A stretch of 64,000 nt of DNA, taken from NCBI GenBank assembly GCA_032690845.1, contig CM064426.1, positions 60,302,631 through 60,366,630 of the forward strand. Reading direction: 5' to 3'. The translations under genes and the position numbers were made by a program. Shown here piece after piece: positions 11,418 to 23,140 of the stretch; the stretch's first letter is position 1, and each line of letters starts with the position of its first letter. The notes beneath the pieces were generated by a model, which was given only the letters and a program-made list of their open reading frames with translations, was not told where the DNA came from and made no database searches. This stretch comes from Eleusine coracana subsp. coracana. Taxonomy: Eukaryota; Streptophyta; Magnoliopsida; Poales; Poaceae.

Positions 11418-13060
11418 GTTCAGAGTTCATCAATGGCCTCGCCCCATAGGCGGTTACACGTGTATGATAGTACTCCTCGATACAGTGACTCAAACGACCA
11501 CACATGTAGGCATAGGTTGCTTTACGAGGATTGGACCTCACACAAGCGATGAAATGCAATTATCGGTGGCGAGCTGATTGCAGGAGGACTACAAAAGGAG
11601 GGAGAGGGAAGATAAGTCAACAATTGGGGAAAGAAAGTCTCACCTTCCTTCCACGCAAGGTGGACGATGGGAGCTCCAACCCAATCCAAAGTGTAAGTTT
11701 GTGCTCAGTTCTGACCGCATGTGCCGCTGTGCTTGCTAGGCATCTATGGTGCTGCCCGGGATTGGAGTTTGTGTGGCGGCAGGGTAAGGAGACGAAGCCA
11801 GACGTAGGACGAACTATAGCAATTCGAAGGAGATTCAGAACACAACCACATCCAGGGTACCTGTCAATTACACACGATAGCCATCTTGTACACCGCCAAT
11901 GACCAGGCTAGAGATCCGCCGTCTTCCTCGATACAGTCAGAGACATCAATAAAGAAGCTAGCTTCTCGCCAGCGACCCGGAGCTGGGCGACGTTGGAACT
12001 TGGAACCAATGGCTCGTCCAGGCGCATGCGCACACATTCTGCAGTTAGCATGATGATTGCAGGAGTGCGCTTGCATAGCCACGTCAAGGCACGAAGACAG
12101 CAGCGCATTAGGGCACAACTCGGTGGCGGTATTCTCGCAGACTCGCACAGAGGCTGATACGATAGAACTATTTTCTCTTAGTGACGTACGAAAACGGATA
12201 CGGTGGCTGGTGCCGATGGTGAACATGTGGGAAGCCACCTTCGTCGACGAATCTGAATCTAAGATGAAAACATACAACGTAGAAATCTGAAACGGAAATG
12301 TATAAAGTAGATATGTGGACACGAAAAAAACACATAAACGATACCACCTCAAATCATAATATTTATTAATAATTAATTGAAAGAAAATGATTAAAAGGCC
12401 CTAGGCCAATTAGATCTGGGCCACACCATGACCAAACGGGCCTGGTCACACCAGATCCAGGCCAGACCAGCACCAGGTCGAGCTCACGCTCGTCCATGGC
12501 GCATGGAACACCCAGACGCGACGACGCCCTCGCCAGAGCGGCAACCGGCGACCAAAAATCCTACAAAAATTACCTATACGCAAAGGAGCTCGATGTGCAC
12601 CCTCCAGTGGAAGAAGGAGATGACGAGATTCACCGAGTAGGGAGAATTTTGCGGCGGTGCGGATGGTGGCCGACGGCGAGGCTTGGGGATAAACTTCAAA
12701 TTACTTCTATATCGTGCGCGCATAGGAGATATGGTTTACACAAGCAGATAGATGAGTTCAGTGCGCATGTTTTTGTGGCTGGATTTGTGCCGAGGTACGG
12801 CGAGCTGGCCGGGCGACGCGGAGCTTGCTCGGGCGGCAATGGCAGGCGGGTTTGCGCGCTGGAGCAGAAGGAAGAGAGAGAATGGGGTGGGTGCATGCTG
12901 GGTGGTCCGAAACCGGGTGCTAGGACTCCGGTTTTTGGAGGCCGGGTTCGGACCAGGGGGGCTGCCGCCGATGGGTGACGGCCACGCGGCGCAGCGGCGC
13001 CGGCGGCTGGGCCCGCGCGGGAAACAGATAGAGGGAGGTGGCTGACATATGGGACCTGCT
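11418..13060. other. Unassigned DNA within the composite insertion
   Basis: 11418-12400 is of mixed composition; about 12400-13060 is GC-rich with short ORFs that look like no known protein. It could be a captured host fragment or retrotransposon leader. Nothing here can be named. Confidence 0.35.
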
Positions 13061-13069
13061 TCCCTTTTC

Positions 13070-13501
13070 TTTTTTTTTTTTGAAACAGCAACTATTTCAC
13101 AATTTTATATCTTTAAAAGTATTGAACTTATACAAAATCTAAAAATATGGGCGCGTCCACCATAATGTGATCTGTTTTATAAAAGTAATAACTGTCTTTA
13201 TTTCCTAATAAAATTTAAATAGAAATTTTGTAAAGAGGAGTGGTTTTTGATCTTTTATCCATTTATTTGTGGCAATAACTAATGAAATAAAAATGTGAGA
13301 AATTCCTTAAATTTCTAATTAACCAAGATTGTCAACATATAGTTTTGGTGGGGGTATGTTCCATTATAATTTTTGGACTTGTAATTCAAATATCTTTCAA
13401 ATTTGCTTGAATTTGGTTTGAATTGGATAAAGTTCTAGTTTAACCTTCCCACAAGTTTATTTTCGTGATTCTAACCCTAATTCAGTGGCATGGGTGTCAC
13501 A
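13070..13501. repeat. LTR-like fragment ending GGGTGTCACA
   Basis: AT-rich stretch with a poly-T start that ends GGCATGGGTGTCACA at 13501. TGTGACACCC/GGGTGTCACA ends are typical of several grass gypsy LTRs. No partner LTR was found, so this is a weak assignment. Confidence 0.35.
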
Positions 13502-13541
13502 GACTCAGCGCCTAGGTTTGTCAGTAAAGGTGGCCAATGGC

Positions 13542-14274
13542 CAGGGCCGGTCCTAGGGGAGGGCAAAAGCGGCAGCTGTCCTAGGCCCCTTATCTCAAGG
13601 GGCCCTGCCCATGACATGTATAATATAAATTAGTACATATGAAACCTATAGTTATAACCAGTGTAATTCAAAATTCTAACTCAATCAAGCTAGTAGCAGT
13701 CCTAGGACACATAAATTTTAATCAAGACTCTCAAGATTCTTAGCACATACATATGTTAAGACACCAAGTTATTTACCGTGCTTGTCTACCTCTTTGTTAC
13801 CTAAACATAATACAATAAGTCAATAATTTATCTTTTTCACCACACACGAACACGTCACAAATATGTCGAGACCATACTTTAATCTAGAGTTCCAAGATGA
13901 AGAGTAGTATTTTGCTGCTATCACATTAAGGTCTCAACTCGCGTCTTGGATCTAGTCTACCCTTAAGTTATTGATGCATCACCAATAATGATGAATTGAT
14001 TTTTTTAGTTATATTTCTTTCACTTATCTTTTTGGTTATTTTATACAATACATGTATCTGACCATGATAAAAAAAGGAGGCGAGTAAACATACAAATCAA
14101 ATTATAGAATAAAACTTTCAACTTTTTAGTTATAAGTCAATATTTAAAATCATCTACGATAAAATCTACTAATGTTAATGACAAAAAAATAAAGTCATAA
14201 AAATAATCATAATTTTAAAGTCACCCCTTTTTTTAAAGTCACCCCGGACCACTGTAAACTCAGGACCGGCCCTG
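13542..14274. mobile_element. hAT-type non-autonomous element (CAGGGCCGGTCCT ends)
   Basis: Inverted ends CAGGGCCGGTCCTA (left) and CAGGGCCGGTCCTG (right, reverse strand) enclose 733 bases. A second inverted motif lies near the left end (AGGCCCCTT ... AAGGGGCC). Such CAGGGCCGG ends are characteristic of a widespread hAT lineage. The interior is AT-rich with no transposase ORF. No convincing 8-base duplication is left, suggesting old age or flank rearrangement. Confidence 0.65.
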
Positions 14275-14383
14275 ACTCTGATGTTGAGCACCCATCATCA
14301 CCTGATCACCGTCGTCGCAAGGTAGTTCATATACGTTGGCGCCATGCAAGCAACGTTTCTTGGTCAGATACATGGTTTAAGTA

Positions 14384-14407
14384 GTATATATATATATATA
14401 TATATAT
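14384..14407. repeat. (TA)n microsatellite
   Basis: About 12 TA units following GTAG. Simple sequence repeat. Confidence 0.85.
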
Positions 14408-15069
14408 CGGATCCCTCGCGTATATCATGTTATTTAGCCGGTAGCAATGGATTGGTTAGTGCAAGAAAAGTATGGATCGTTGTTTTCTACAGGGAAACTA
14501 ACTACCAATTTTACAATTGGATTAAAGATGATTTTTTTAGACGAAAGTAGCTTGCATTTCATTAATTAATCTGGGTGGGCTGAAATGTCCGCTACGCACG
14601 CACAGCATGGCTACATGCCACATATCCGCCCTGTTTGTGGTGATGACATGTTTGGTTAATACATGGGCAACTTTGTTGTAGTTTCTATGAATATGTTTCT
14701 ACGGTACTCATGCATAGTGATAATATAATCCTAACAATGTTTTTTCCGATGAAATTAATATAAATGATGACTGTAATTGACTTTGTTGAGAGGACTCCTA
14801 TTGGTTAGGAAGTGGGTGTCCGAGGGATGAGCATTGTTACGAGCTATTGTTAGTTTCATGTTGTTCAACTTGAAACACTCTCTCATCGTGTTGTAGTCAT
14901 TGAAACATGCATTATCTAATATTTTTTTTCTGATGCGCCGATCTTCTATGAAGAATTAGAGTTAGACAATCAAATATCACATAATTAGGAAGAACATATT
15001 GATTGTTTTTTCCTATATAATAAAATTATTTGTATCTATCAAAATTATGAGTGTTTATATATAGTTTGT

Positions 15070-15113
15070 TTTATTTTTTAAAACCTCGTAGCAATGCACG
15101 GGCACTTTGCTAG
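15070..15113 (+). mobile_element. Helitron 3' end
   Basis: Reads ...CTCGTAGCAATGCACGGGCA then CTTTGCTAG followed by T. This matches the hairpin plus CTRR terminus of grass Helitrons and is nearly identical to the end at 25975-26003. The 5' TC end was not identified, so only the terminus is annotated. Confidence 0.6.
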
Positions 15114-17529
15114 TTAAATAAAAATCTACAAAACACTATTGGCTTGTAAAATGCATAACTAAATAAATATTAGGATTTTTCGAGCACAATAAAATTCTAT
15201 GAGTTCATCTAGATGTGTAGTATTTTAGAAAAAATGCTAAATGTGCACACTTGCTAACATTTTTCTCAGAACTAAAATTAATAGGGAAAACACCAATAAA
15301 TACATATTTATGTCTAGGTAATTGGTAAAATTCATGGCACTTGGTGTACGCTCATGTTTTCTCACTCATAATCCTCCTGCAAAGTAATACCTTGCAGATC
15401 CAAATATTTTTATCATGATCAATTAATTATCTTTTTTTATATGAGATTAATTAATTAAATTATTTAGCCTCATGCATGTCAACTAAACTTTGTTTAAAGT
15501 CACCCTCAGCATATTCTATTTGCAATAAATCACCCATGTTCAGTGGACATACAAAACCTTGTTAAAAATAATTAATTGACTTGTGGTGTTATTATTTCAC
15601 TTAGCACTATAGTTTAATCCCAATATAAGAGATTGTATGGTTCTACTTCAAGGCAAGCATTCTATGAACTGAATATAGTATCATGACCAGAACCAAGTTA
15701 AATTAATTATTTTGTCTCTTAGCGTTCATATGTTACTTAATGGTATAATCATTTATTAGGGTCTATTTCACCTATAAGCCTCTCATGTCAATCTGCATGC
15801 TCGAGACACCGAAAATAATTGGTCACATAGCCACTGTCCAAGAACCATGTAATCGTACCTTGGTCGCGATCGGCCCGCACCTGTACCATAATTTTGTACA
15901 ACACTAACTTGTCAAATTACTATAGTCTATGAAGAAAATACACTAAATACGCCCACGCTATGCCTCCACCCTATATGTATAATTACTTGACAATAACATC
16001 CCCGTATTCATCACATCTATCAGTCTTATTTTAATAGATTTCCATGGATCTTGTCTCACGCACAACCTCGTATTTGCATCATATAGATAACAAGGTGAAC
16101 CACGTGGAGGCCGGACCAGACCTGGAGCCAGAAGGAGGTGTTGACCCAGCTAACCAGCAACCCACTCAAGGCAAGCCCCGGTGCATTCCACCAGTTTTAC
16201 CATTTTATTTTATCACTAGCTAGTGTGTGTAGGCTTGTCTGTGTATTAAGTTTATAGGAGTTGTTTGAAAATCTAGTACTGCAGTAGGATTCCTATTACC
16301 TGATAGTAGCCTCAGGACGGTAGTTGCTCTGCTTAATCTAGGGCGGTCATGGCGATCACTCATAGATCAAGGATTTTTATCACTTGGGAATGATGTCAGA
16401 TGGAAGAAAGTTGGAATGGGATAACGAATGAAGACCGGACGGGCAACTAGGTGGAAAGGGAAGGACATCTTGTCTTCAAGGAGGTAGCCCCGTCTGAGTC
16501 ACCTAAGGCTACGCCTCGTGTCCGGCCCATGGGATCAAGTTTGAACGTACTATTTGCATACTGGAGTTATGGACCCAGTAAACTGATGTAGCTATGACTA
16601 CTGTTTGGATGAAAGATACCCTACTCCTTAAGGTGGAACTGGGGATAAGGGGAGGAAGGAATCTACCCACGGATGGCAGTACAGAACGTATCACGTGGGG
16701 GAATCTTCTCGGAGGAGCCAGGCTCGGAAGGTCCTGTAGTATCGTATGTGAAAGGTTGCTCCATGCGGCTTCCATGAAGCGTGTATGGATCATGCAAACA
16801 GGTTTCTCCTGCAGGATGTAAATCGATTCGAGTCGCTGCCCCTCACAGTAACGAGTACCACTTGATAACTCTGCCGGAATAGTGTCGGAAGCCATGAATA
16901 TGATGAATGAGTTCAATATTGTTGCTTGGAATTAAATATATTGTATTGCAACCATGAATATTGTAGTATAGTGTAAACTAAATTTATTATTTTACATGAC
17001 AACTTAACTTAATGTTAAAACCTGAAAAATAAGGATCCACTTTTAGGTTGGCTTTTTGGCAACATCAGCCCTACCCTTAGCCTTTGCATGCCTAGGTGTC
17101 GGCTGTAGTTGGCCTTTTTGACGGGTCAGTCTTGCTGAGTAAATTAGTTACTCAGGGTATAGCTCTATGTGGTTTTCAGATGACCAGGATGGAGACTGCC
17201 ACTGCGGTAGGAGGTTCCACTAGGAAGGCCAGTGCCCCGACTGCTGGAACATAGAATGGGAGACTTGCACTGACAACGAGGAGGAGTAGCATTTTCATTG
17301 CCGGCAAGGTGTTTTGGGCAGAACATCTATCATGACCGGAGGTCCAATGTGTATCGTCGTGAGAGAATGATTGTATCTTACTTATTGTATCGAGCTATTT
17401 ATTATGTTAGACTATTTCGCTTCTGTATTTTCTAAAAACTCTGGTTTATAAATTAAATTCGAATGTATGTAAAACTTTATACTCTTTCTATGTTCTTGTT
17501 GTATCTATATTATTTTGTTATGTGTTGTA
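15114..17529. other. Degenerate retrotransposon-like DNA
   Basis: 15114-15770 is AT-rich without features. About 15770-17480 has the look of a gypsy LTR or untranslated region: phrases such as CTTGCTGAGTAAATTAG and alternating purine-rich blocks, no long ORF of known type. The minus-strand ORF at 16509-16916 has no recognisable domain. Assignment is inference only. Confidence 0.35.
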
Positions 17530-18874
17530 CTATTGGACGCCACAGTGTGTGTCGCCATTCAAGAAAGATCCTAGAATGAAGCCGTCTCCGTGGTAAGGCG
17601 GTTCTGTTACCACTGACAGACCCACGGGTTCCACCACTGATTCGCGAATGAATGTATGTGTCGACCCGGAGTCCACCAAGGCCAACAATGTTGTGTTACC
17701 CACCCGCACCATGTAGGCACATGGTGTCCGCCTTGGTGATCCCTGTGACGGCAAGAAGAGAGATCTCCATATCATCGCCTGCCACAGTGTCCTCGCTCTC
17801 GTCCTCCAACTCCACCAAAAACACACTCTTCCCGCCACATTTGTGTCCCGGAACAAACTTCTGGGTGCAGAAGTAGCACTCTCCATTCGCGCGCTTAGCG
17901 GCCATCTCATCCGCCGAAAGCCGTCGGAACCGAGGTCGTGTAGCTGGGGAGGCGACAGACCCGGTGGACGAAGCAGCCGAGGCAGCCGGTGCTGAGCCCC
18001 CTGGAACAGGCACAGCCGGAACGGCCATGGTAAACGGCACCGCCGACTTTGGCGTGTTGGAAAAACTCCGTGGACTGCTACGCGCCGGCAGAACCTTAAG
18101 TGTCGCCGTCACAACATCCATCATGGCAGCATTGCGGCTCTCATAAGACCTCGCCAAGCACATCGCGGTTTGCATGTTGTTCGGCGCCTGGAGCTCTACA
18201 TCAGTCTTCAGGGGTTCACCAAGTCCCGCCGTGAAGAGATTAATCTGTTGTCTCGGTGTGAGGTCGTCGCAACGACACAAGAGCAACTGAAACTGCCGCT
18301 GGTACTCCTCCACAGTACCGGTACGCTGCAGCTCCTTCAGTTCGGCCATGGAATTGGACCGAATTGGTGGTCCGAAATGAAGATTGACGAAGTCCACAAA
18401 TCTGGTCCATGTGATGTTAGCATTGTCACGGTGAAGGGCATAGAACCACTCCGCTGCAATGCCGTCCAGATGAAGGGACGCCATCTAGACACACTCCGCC
18501 TCAAGTGTCCGCATCCCCCAGAAGAAGGACTCGCACTTCGTGATCCATGGTAGCGGGTCAGACTCGCCATCATACCGTGGGAAACTCAGCTTAGGAACAT
18601 GCCGAGGTGCTTCAGTGTGGCCGTGATCCCCTCCACCGGGACCACGATTGACTCCGCCAGGAGGTTGCGGGGCTGATCCCGTTGTCGAATTGACGTCGGT
18701 GCGCCATTGTTCCATGCGAACAAGCCGCGCAGCGTGTCCATCCAGGCGGGCGTTCCCCGCTGCCACTTGCGTATTGGTGTCCGTTAACTGCGTAGCGAGG
18801 CCCATCACCTGCGTGATCAACTGATCAAGCTTCTCAGAATCCGTCATGGCCCCAGAAACGTTGTCGCCGGTCAT
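17530..18874 (-). pseudogene. Ty3/gypsy gag and protease remnant
   Basis: Minus-strand ORFs in shifted frames. The leading ORF has a glycine/proline-rich stretch and FPRYDGESDPLPWITKCESF. Next is the Gag core typical of plant gypsy elements (LDGIAAEWFYALHRDNANI, TVEEYQRQFQLLLCRC, LFTAGLGEPLKTDVELQ), then an atypical zinc knuckle CYFCTQKFVPGHKC. It ends in an aspartic protease segment with the active-site motif DSGSTHTFI. Frames change near 18490 and near 17700, so the polyprotein is broken. No reverse transcriptase or integrase follows. Confidence 0.85.
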
Positions 18875-19241
18875 GAGAGGAGCGACGGCGGCTGTTGTGG
18901 CGTAGCTTGCGAGTGTCAGGCAAGGGAGGAACTAGCAGATCACGAGAGGAAGGAATGATCGCAGAGGGTAACAAGCGTCGGAAGAGGAAGAGATGTCACC
19001 GCGGCGGCTGGCCACGGTGACTGATGAATAAATACCCGCAGGCAACTTTTCTTATTTCATCGATAACCTATACGGTATCCTTTATACTCAGGAACTGACT
19101 ACACCTTAACCGACTCCAAGTCTATCTCTACTTCCCTAACTTCCTAAGCCTGGAGTCTAACTCGGACTTGCCTGTGTCAACGCCTCCTGGCCACGAGGCC
19201 TCCGCCTCTGATATGTGCGTCCAACAAATGCATCGACAACA
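18875..19241 (-). repeat. LTR-like 5' end of the gypsy remnant
   Basis: On the minus strand this begins TGTTGTCGATGC and contains a TATA-like box (TATAAAGGATACC, 19073-19085 on the plus strand). It leads into the Gag start. Position and promoter-like sequence suggest a 5' LTR, but no tRNA-Met primer site and no second copy are visible. Confidence 0.45.
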
Positions 19242-19346
19242 GGGGAAGTGCATATCATTCGCAGTCTTGGACACAATTGCAGTGAAGATTACTGTATTTC
19301 CTATGTCCCCTTGTTTTCAGAGTCATTGGCAGATGGGCAACAGTAA
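19242..19346 (+). pseudogene. F-box copy 1, displaced 3' end
   Basis: Continues the F-box frame after the 7.8-kb insertion: VHIIRSLGHNCSEDY, then YVPLFSESLADGQQ and TAA at 19344-19346. The same C-terminus is found in copy 2 (26978-26980) and copy 3 (51434-51436). It is in frame and undamaged, showing that the insertion was not accompanied by loss of the gene end. Confidence 0.8.
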
Positions 19347-19893
19347 TATTACTTCCACAACACAGCTCAGCCTTCGTACGGTCTTTATGTTTTTTCTGAT
19401 CATAGCGTATATGGTCTTCAGTAGGAGCAGCAGCTGCTTACACCTTCTGGATGTGTACAAGCAGTACCTCGCCCAGTGAGGCTATGTTTGTCAGGTAACT
19501 TAGTAAAACTTGTTACCTATATGTTTTACTAGCACTGCAAATTGTGGGAAACTCCTTGGTATTGACAGTGCATGCAATCAGTGTTTTATTGATCCATATT
19601 TAATGTCTGATATGCATATATTTTCTGCTGATTTCTACTCTTTTTAATTCATTATTTGTACCACATTGAAAGTTATTATGCACTCAACTATTCCTTCTGC
19701 TTTGTCGTTCTGAGTGCTATGGTTCTCTGATATTGGATGTCCTTTCCACTGCTTGCAATTCACATGATTAGTAAATGATAACTTCCTACTGAAAGAGTGG
19801 CTTCTGAGTTCTCGCACAATACTATGAAAATAATTATAGGTGCTAATTATGGCTTGTTTAGTAGAATGTGAGCTACCAGTACTGCTGAGTGTG
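19347..19893. other. 3' flank of F-box copy 1
   Basis: Shares blocks with the flanks of the other copies: AGGAGCAGCAGCTGCT and CCCAGTGAGGCTA (compare copy 4 near 52095-52145), and TTTAATGTCTGATATGCA (compare 27245). No separate gene. Confidence 0.55.
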
Positions 19894-19901
19894 TGTGGAA
19901 A

Positions 19902-20436
19902 CAGGGGTGGAGCCAGAAATTTTACATAGCGGGGCCGATCAATTAGACTTATCAACATAAGGATTTTTTATATGTTTTATTAAATTTTCACAACTCATGG
20001 ATGTATTTTTTCATATAAAAATCTGCAATCCCATTAAAAAAAGGTAGACAAAAAAAAGAAGAAGAACTAATCTTATTTATTTTAGTAGTACACTTAACAT
20101 ATCACATCCCTTCCTGTTCTTCTTTTATTTATATCGTAAGCTGACTACATATTTTATCATCAAACTCATAATTCTACTTTTAAAAATATTAATTTAGTTT
20201 TTGTTTCTTGACGAGAAGCTTCAAGAGTAATAGTCCAATAACTCTGAGAAGAGTATCTATGGTGGTTAGCTACAAAAAATAAATTAGAGCTACAATATTA
20301 CAAACAGTTTATTTGCTACTAAACTGGGTACTAATCAAGGTTGTATGATTAGTAATCGTTTACTTAAGATCATAAGTCATGCATTAAACATTTTTTTTTT
20401 GGTATTAGGGGGGGGGGGGGGGGGGGCACGCCACTG
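19902..20436. mobile_element. hAT-type MITE with a 19-G tract
   Basis: Ends CAGGGGTGGAGCCAG (left) and CAGTGGCGTGCC (right, reverse strand), flanked by a perfect 8-base duplication TGTGGAAA (19894-19901 and 20437-20444). Both the ends and the 8-base duplication are diagnostic of hAT. The interior is AT-rich with no transposase. An uninterrupted run of 19 G (20408-20426) lies just inside the right end. Confidence 0.85.
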
Positions 20437-20444
20437 TGTGGAAA

Positions 20445-21177
20445 CTGTTCAGAATTTGTTATTGGTGATAATCAACCTTTGCTAAATTCTTCAACACTTG
20501 TCATTCAATTTATTTCAACATGCAATGGAATCTATTGTCAAAAAAAAAAAAATGGAATCTACTCTTCTACACGGAAAAGTTGTTGCATGATGTAAAGTTT
20601 TAAAACTGAGATTTGTTTAGTGCTTGAGCGAAACAGAAGGTTACTCCATGTTTGAAGACCAAGCTCTTAAAATTTTGTTTCTTATTACTTTGCATTGGTC
20701 TGATTACTTGGTGTCAATTTCCAGTAACAATTGTTCGTTCTTTAAGATTACCTACGTGTAATTTATCTAACTCTGCTGGGTGCTGGGCTGCTGGCATACA
20801 ATTTTGTTGACAGCACATTTTTTTTTTCATTTTTTAAATGAACTGAATGTATGGCTTCGGTTTGGCTTATTTGTTCTGTGCCGGCCAAGGTCTAATGGAA
20901 CATATAGGAGCATTGTGTATTTGCAAAGGGTGTTTAGATCCCTTTTGTAATAATCCTTAGGGATTCTTCTCTATGGTACCGTTAGTCATATTGCATATCT
21001 CCCTACAAATTTGGTATTTTTCTAAATTTGTTACCTTTCTTGCATCATTCCTGTATCATATCTTAGGTTGACAATGAATACCATGTTTGCTCATTCCATT
21101 GATTGCTGCAACGTTGAGCTGAAATATCTGAATGACACAGGACATGTGTTTTGTTACCTTTAGTTTAGATGGTTGCC
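20445..21177. other. Copy 1 downstream region, no gene
   Basis: AT-rich. Contains sequence related to the downstream region of F-box copy 2 (for example GAATGACACAGGACATGTG near 21130, compare 28976-28990). Confidence 0.45.
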
Positions 21178-21680
21178 CTGCAAGCTTGCGTCATTATAAA
21201 TTATTATGCTGCATGTGACCCAAAAGGTGAACTGTGAGAGTTTTAAGCCTTTTTTTTTTCCTGTTTAGGTAAATCTACTCAAAACCGTGCTTTTGGTCCG
21301 ATGCCACTTTTGTTTCTTATGAAAATGAGTGTCAGGAAACTTTATCTGCAAGCTTTCGTCATTATAAATTATTATGCTGCATGTGACCCAAAAGGTGAAC
21401 TGTGAGAGCTTTAAGCCTTCTTTTTTTCCTGTTTAGGTAAATCTACTCAAAACCGTGCTTTTGGTCCGATGCCACTTTTGTTTCTTATGAAAATGAGTGT
21501 CAGGAAGCTTTATCTGCAAGCTTGCGTCATTATAAATTATTATGCTGCATGTGACCCAAAAGGTGAACTGTGAGAGTTTTAAGCCTTTTTTTTTCTGTTT
21601 AGGTAAATCTACTCAAAACCGTACTTTTGGTCCGATGTCACTTTTGTTTCTTATGAAAATGAGTGTCAGGAAGCTTTATC
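21178..21680. repeat. Three tandem copies of a 168-base unit
   Basis: Units start at 21178, 21346 and 21514 with CTGCAAGCTT.CGTCATTAT and end with GTCAGGAAGCTTTATC. Each contains TGCTGCATGTGACCCAAAAG and TACTCAAAACCGT. The units differ at only a few positions, so the expansion is recent relative to the surrounding decay. No coding content. Confidence 0.9.
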
Positions 21681-22371
21681 CAGCTATTTATGCAGGCATT
21701 GTATCCAGACTTTATATATGGTCATCTATTAATTTGACCCTGGGCTGATCTAACTCTGCAGCTGGGGTCAAGATAATTTCAATTTATTCTCTCGAAAAGC
21801 CCTGTTCTAGAAGCATTCTGTAGTCGAACTATAATCGTGTCTGGCCTGATCATATGTAGCCTACTCTAGCCTGCTAGAACACTTTTTACGACTTCATCTT
21901 CCACAGTATGCGTATATGAAATTTTAATTTATGCGTTGTGGCATGTGAGTCGAGAACTCGAGATTGCTTGCTTTCGGAGTTTTACAATCTGAAGAACCTA
22001 CCGCTGCGATTGAAGCTTAACTTCCAGGTGATGCAACTGTATGAATAGACGTAGATTCAGTTCAGACTGCAGGTCATTTACATGGTCATGCGGAGTACAG
22101 TCGAATATCCAAAAGTATCTGCAAACATGGCAGTCCAACCATTTATTTTATGTAAAACAGCATTTTTTTCCTATTGGAATCCTCTTCTCCCAAGCGAATC
22201 CTTTAGCATTATGGACAACATTTTTCATCTCTTTCATAAAATAAAATGCTGGAAGGGACATTAATCATCTATAATCATGTTTTCAAATTTTAGTTAGTTT
22301 TAGGCAAGTGAATCAATGTAAATTCTAATCTCAATATGTTTATTTTGTTTTATAGAATGTTGCAGCATATT
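21681..22371. other. Intergenic DNA, nothing recognised
   Basis: AT-rich, only short ORFs. A TTTATGCAGGCA block near 21690 also occurs downstream of copy 2 (near 29145). Confidence 0.4.
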
Positions 22372-22485
22372 TCTTAACTTTCAATCAGATGAAAGTTTTC
22401 AGTTAATGGTTTGTTACTTTGTATTTTAATTTTTTTATAGGATTATTTGTACAATAATTATAAATCATTGGATCTAGATCTAATC
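22372..22485. mobile_element. MITE, family M1 copy C (half)
   Basis: Begins AACTTTCAATCAGATGAAAG, continues TTTGTTACTTTGTATTTTAA, then ATAATTATAAATCATTGGAT and a TCTAGATC box. The right terminal half is absent. Confidence 0.6.
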
Positions 22486-22529
22486 TATACACCTTATTAT
22501 TTACGATGAGTCCGTCTGCCCCTATCAAA

Positions 22530-23024
22530 TTAAACATGTTTTGGTGTTGGTCACATCCGGCCGTCCGTTCCCACTGCTTATGTCCGCACCATTGGATCAT
22601 GACATGCAACGCCAACGTGAGACGGGAAGAGAACTCGATCCCTCACACCTAATCCCCGATCCCCTGTCCAGCTCGAGGCCACCAGCACCGACGTCTCCCC
22701 GTTTCACAATGAGCCAGGCCGGGGTCTTTTTCCTTCCTGATTTGCAATGGTGGCCACGAGGATCAGCTTTCGTGGGACATCGAGCAGGAAGCTAGACATC
22801 TTGATTCATCCACGATTGGCCATTGTTGCCCTCACGCCGGCCTCTAAGGCCGTGACCATCAACCTGATCGGCAGCTGCAGCTACAAGTTGCCCTGATAGG
22901 TAGACATCAATCAGATCCATGGCGCAGGACCACACCCCCTCGGCACCTCGATCGCACATCTGGCCCCGATGGCGATAATGGCAAAACCTGTGGTCAAGCT
23001 GCCCGAGCGATGTATGCGCAACAC
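22530..23024. other. GC-rich segment of unknown origin
   Basis: GC content rises sharply for about 500 bases. Short ORFs on both strands have no recognisable domain. It could be a captured exon or promoter fragment; nothing can be named. Confidence 0.35.
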
Positions 23025-23140
23025 TGCCTCGGAAGGCCATGACATAAGTTCGTGGTTCAAATTACAGCCGTAGTATGCACTATGCCTCGGAAGCCCATGA
23101 CATAAGTTCGTGATTCAAATTACAGCCGTAGTATGCACTA
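23025..23140. repeat. 58-base tandem duplication
   Basis: Two near-identical units start at 23025 and 23083 (TGCCTCGGAAG.CCATGACA ... GTAGTATGCACTA). Confidence 0.9.

Larger units (their letters stand above)
11417..19241. mobile_element. 7.8-kb composite insertion splitting F-box copy 1
   Basis: The F-box reading is interrupted after GGGGA (11412-11416) and resumes with GGGGA (19242-19246), a perfect 5-base duplication. The insert starts TGTTCAGAG and ends GACAACA, so it has the TG...CA ends of an LTR retrotransposon. Inside are a gypsy-type gag/protease (minus strand, 17530-18874), LTR-like debris, a hAT-type element and a Helitron end. I could not see matching LTRs at the two borders, so it is either an LTR element whose LTRs have been eroded or replaced by nested insertions, or several insertions. 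Confidence 0.6.

Noticed and set aside
16509..16916. 135-codon minus-strand ORF
   Set aside because: No recognisable domain, lies in LTR-like debris with frequent alternative ORFs.
21178..21680. CRISPR-like array
   Set aside because: 168-base contiguous direct repeats without spacers, in a plant genome.
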